Under the pieces are notes generated by a model. It saw only the letters and a list, made by a program, of their open reading frames with translations. It was not told the origin of the DNA and ran no database searches. Below are positions 62,071 to 64,000 of a stretch of DNA of 64,000 nt, piece after piece. The translations under genes were made by a program, and so were the position numbers. Origin of the DNA: Rhynochetos jubatus. Its lineage: Eukaryota > Chordata > Aves > Eurypygiformes > Rhynochetidae. How positions within the stretch are numbered: position 1 is the stretch's first letter; each line of letters starts with the position of its first letter. The stretch is from contig CM050676.1 of the NCBI GenBank assembly GCA_027574665.1, forward strand, positions 920,157 to 984,156, in the 5' to 3' direction.

Positions 62071-62932
62071 GTGAGAAGGATGCTCAGCTGCGGTAGGAGC
62101 GGACACCAGGCTCCTCGCTTGGTAATGCCGTGGCGTGGAGGGAGCAGTTCCCACCATTCTCCCTTCGGAGGGAGTGAGACAAGAAAATAGGGTGATGCAA
62201 GTCGCTGCCCTTTCCCAGGGGTGTCCTGTATTTCCTTGGAGGAACCTGGCTGTGTTTAAGAACGACTGGGGCTTTCTTTACGGCTAAATTCCCAAGGGCA
62301 GGGAGTGACAGGACAAGGGGTGACAGGTTTAAAGGGAAAGAGGGAGATGGAGATGGGCCATCAGGAAGGAATTCTTCCCGCAGAGGGTGGGGGGCACTGG
62401 GACAGGCTGCCCAGAGAAGCTGTGGGTGCCCCATCCCTGGGAGTGCCCAAGGCCAGGCTAGATGAGGCTGGGAGCACCCTGGGCTATGGAAGGTGTCCCT
62501 GCCCGTGGCAGGGGTGGGGCTGGGGGGGCTTTAAGGTCCCTTCAACCCAAACCATTCTGTGATTGTAACCCAGCACTCCCTAGAGGCTGCTCTGCCCAGA
62601 AGGACTTTGCTGAGTGCCAGCCGAGTGGACCTTGTCCCTGGGCCGGAGCAGAGCACAAGCAGGATGCGTGCAAGCCCACAGCCCGCCTGGAACGTGACGG
62701 GAACATCTTTCCCTAACGTGGTGTGGACCAGGCGTTGGAAGGGGCTGTTTGAGCCCTTGCTGGGCCCCGGCAGGTGGTTTTCCTTGTGCTGCTCTAGCCT
62801 GTTAATGAGATTAATTGTATCTGAAGGGTTAGTGAGTCTGCACAGGGGTGGTTTAGGCAGTAGTTTTTGGCGCACTGTGGCCGTAGTTCCGTGAGGACGT
62901 TAACGTTTGGTCACTGCTGGGTTTCTCTTCAG
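62071..62932 (+). other. SBNO2: SBNO2 intron 6
   Basis: Runs from GTGAGA to TTTCTCTTCAG. About a third of it is a CR1 fragment (62291-62566). Nothing else is evident. Confidence 0.88.
62291..62566 (+). mobile_element. CR1 LINE 3' fragment, sense, in intron 6
   Basis: Starts abruptly at CCCAAGGGCAGGGAGTGACA and ends TCAACCCAAACCATTCTGTG. It is 5'-truncated and nearly identical to the 26211 and (inverted) 59473 copies. Confidence 0.95.
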
Positions 62933-63029
62933 TCTCAGGCTCCTGCAGAGGAGGAGGATGAAGGTGAGGAGGAAGAAACAGAAGAGTTGGGGCAAACGGA
63001 GACCTACGCAGAATATATACCCTCAAAGT
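62933..63029 (+). CDS. SBNO2: SBNO2 coding exon 7, residues 197-229 (acidic segment)
   Basis: A 97-nt exon preceded by TTTCTCTTCAG. The donor is placed at AAAGT|GTGAGT so that the split Ser codon joins exon 8 to read PSKSKIGK, as in the family. The alternative, one base or two earlier, would break that motif. Residues 201-214 form an acidic run (AEEEDEGEEEETEE). They are followed by ETYAEYIPSK, a conserved lead-in to the strawberry-notch core. Confidence 0.96.
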
Positions 63030-63391
63030 GTGAGTGTCCCGTCATCGCACGAGCAGTTCGTTAACCCCACTGCGGGCCAACCTAATTAACCGCTCCTTTA
63101 TTTTCCTGCAAGCGGTATACGGCATTTGCCGTGGTGCATCCCAAGCTTGTGATTTTCTAGCAGAACAGAGCCCTGATCCCTTGGTGGTGCTACGCTAATT
63201 TAACGGAACGCTTCTGGGGGGCAGTCTGGAATTTCAGCGCACCAGAAGAGCGAAGAGCAGGGGACGGGCTTGTCCCTTGTCCTCCTGAGCAGAGGCTTAC
63301 AACCTCTTGATCCGAGCTCTGCAACCCTTTTTGAGGTGCCCCGTGGGCGTGAGGAACCTGAGTGACTCTGTTTTTCTGTGTTGTCCTTCAG
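63030..63391 (+). other. SBNO2: SBNO2 intron 7
   Basis: GTGAGT to TTGTCCTTCAG, 362 bp. Reading through from exon 7 meets a stop within about 12 codons. No further feature seen. Confidence 0.9.
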
Positions 63392-63552
63392 CCAAGATTG
63401 GGAAGCACCACCCTGACCTCGTAGTTGAAACGAGCACTCTGTCCAGCGTCCCTCCCCCCGACATCACCTACAGCCTTTCCCTGCCGCGCTCCGTGGCCGA
63501 CAAAGGCTCGCTCTCTGCACTACAGCTCGAAGCAATCATTTATGCCTGCCAG
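63392..63552 (+). CDS. SBNO2: SBNO2 coding exon 8, residues 229-282
   Basis: A 161-nt exon that completes the split Ser codon and ends in phase 0 at CAG|GTAGGT. The peptide contains KIGKHHPDLVVETSTLSS, SVPPPDITYSLSLP and LSALQLEAIIYACQ. This is the strongly conserved entry to the strawberry-notch helicase-like region, where the LQLEAIxYACQ helix precedes the ATP-binding loop. It is the strongest evidence for the family assignment. Confidence 0.97.
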
Positions 63553-63985
63553 GTAGGTGCTCTGCTTTGCACGACTTACTCCGGGAAGAAACGGCCTTTT
63601 GCATGGACAGACAGTCGAGGGTGTTTTAAAATAACCTTTAACACGGGTGAAGAAGCTTCAGAAGCGTTGGCACGGGGCATTTTATATGCCTTTTGGGAGG
63701 ATTATTTGAAGCCGGGGACTTCTTGTGGCGTCTCTTTACCCAAAGAGGCAAAACCCCTTGACTTCTGTTGCCGAGGGGAGTGCTTTGCGTTCTGGGGGCC
63801 TGGGGGCCTCTTCTGTAAACTTGCCGCTTGTGAGCTTGGCCGTGACACTTGGCATTTCCTACCTGAGCGGGAAATTGCCCTTGCAGCGATGGGGTATGTG
63901 AAAGGGTTAAGCGGTGCCCCAGTAGGCTCACACGAAAGCGAAGGCGAATCCGGTTTAATTGCCAGTTCTGTTCTCGATTTTGCAG
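63553..63985 (+). other. SBNO2: SBNO2 intron 8, entirely open in the exon 8 frame
   Basis: 433 bp with donor GTAGGT and acceptor CGATTTTGCAG. It has no in-frame stop when read on from exon 8. Retention would add 146 codons and end at TGA 63991-63993, just inside exon 9. The peptide has no recognisable domain. The donor and acceptor are good, and the spliced product restores YACQQHEVL, so normal splicing is the expected event. Confidence 0.85.
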
Positions 63986-64000
63986 CAACATGAAGTTTTA
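63986..64000 (+). CDS. SBNO2: SBNO2 coding exon 9, first five codons (cut by the window edge)
   Basis: Fifteen bases after TTTTGCAG encode QHEVL. This is the continuation expected after YACQ in the strawberry-notch family, immediately before the ATP-binding loop. The exon continues beyond the window. Confidence 0.85.

Larger units (their letters stand above)
17375..64000 (+). other. SBNO2: SBNO2 gene, 5' part (exons 1 to 9, incomplete at the right edge)
   Basis: SBNO2 (strawberry notch homologue 2) is a nuclear helicase-like protein that acts as a transcriptional regulator. In mammals it is induced by IL-10/STAT3 and dampens NF-kB output. Coding segments at 30304-30429, 31563-31642, 37974-38097, 56463-56627, 61978-62070, 62933-63029, 63392-63552 and 63986-64000 have GT/AG borders and compatible phases. 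Joined, they encode residues 1-287 without a stop. The order of motifs (PAMD start, [15 protein letters not shown], acidic stretch, ETYAEYIPSK, SSVPPPDITY, LQLEAIIYACQ) follows the SBNO2 N-terminus. Full-length family members are about 1,350 residues, so most of the protein, including the ATPase domain, is outside the window. Confidence 0.95.

Overview
This window is vertebrate nuclear DNA, almost certainly from a bird. It has spliced coding exons with GT/AG borders, CpG-island promoters, at least ten CR1 LINE 3' fragments in both orientations, and one LTR of a type abundant in bird genomes. It shows no prokaryotic gene organisation. The GC-rich sequence, frequent CpG and minisatellites suit an avian microchromosome. 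The equivalent mammalian locus is human 19p13.3, where SBNO2 and STK11 are head-to-head neighbours. I cannot name the species from sequence alone.

Layout. (1) 1-8105 is the 5' part of STK11 (LKB1) intron 1, read on the minus strand. (2) 8106-8395 (minus) is STK11 coding exon 1, with the start codon and the glycine loop and catalytic lysine of the kinase; its 5' UTR and CpG-island promoter run up to about 10.2 kb. (3) About 10.3-17.3 kb is intergenic, with one CR1 copy and one weakly supported candidate exon. (4) 17.03-18.2 kb is a second CpG island holding the SBNO2 promoter and its untranslated first exon. (5) 17.4-64.0 kb is the 5' two-thirds of an SBNO2 gene on the plus strand: a 12.7-kb first intron, coding exons 2-8, and the first 15 bases of exon 9 at the window edge. 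The exons join in one frame to give residues 1-287. These cover the poorly conserved N-terminal region, an acidic stretch and the start of the conserved strawberry-notch core; the helicase-like ATPase domain lies beyond the window.

The two genes are divergent neighbours. STK11 encodes the kinase that activates AMPK-family kinases with STRAD and MO25. SBNO2 encodes a nuclear helicase-like transcriptional regulator linked in mammals to IL-10/STAT3 signalling. Nothing here shows that they act in one pathway; their association is positional and an old synteny.

The remaining introns are mostly non-coding: CR1 copies, one LTR in antisense orientation, three minisatellites (the largest a 24-unit array with a 56-bp period in intron 4), simple repeats and CpG-rich patches. 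I found no convincing undescribed multi-gene system. The items most worth checking are: an SBNO2 intron 8 that is fully open in frame with exon 8; a uORF whose stop overlaps the SBNO2 start (TGATG); inverted near-identical CR1 copies flanking SBNO2 exon 6; the homogenised 56-bp array that is open in all three antisense frames; and an isolated 90-bp exon-like segment between the two genes.
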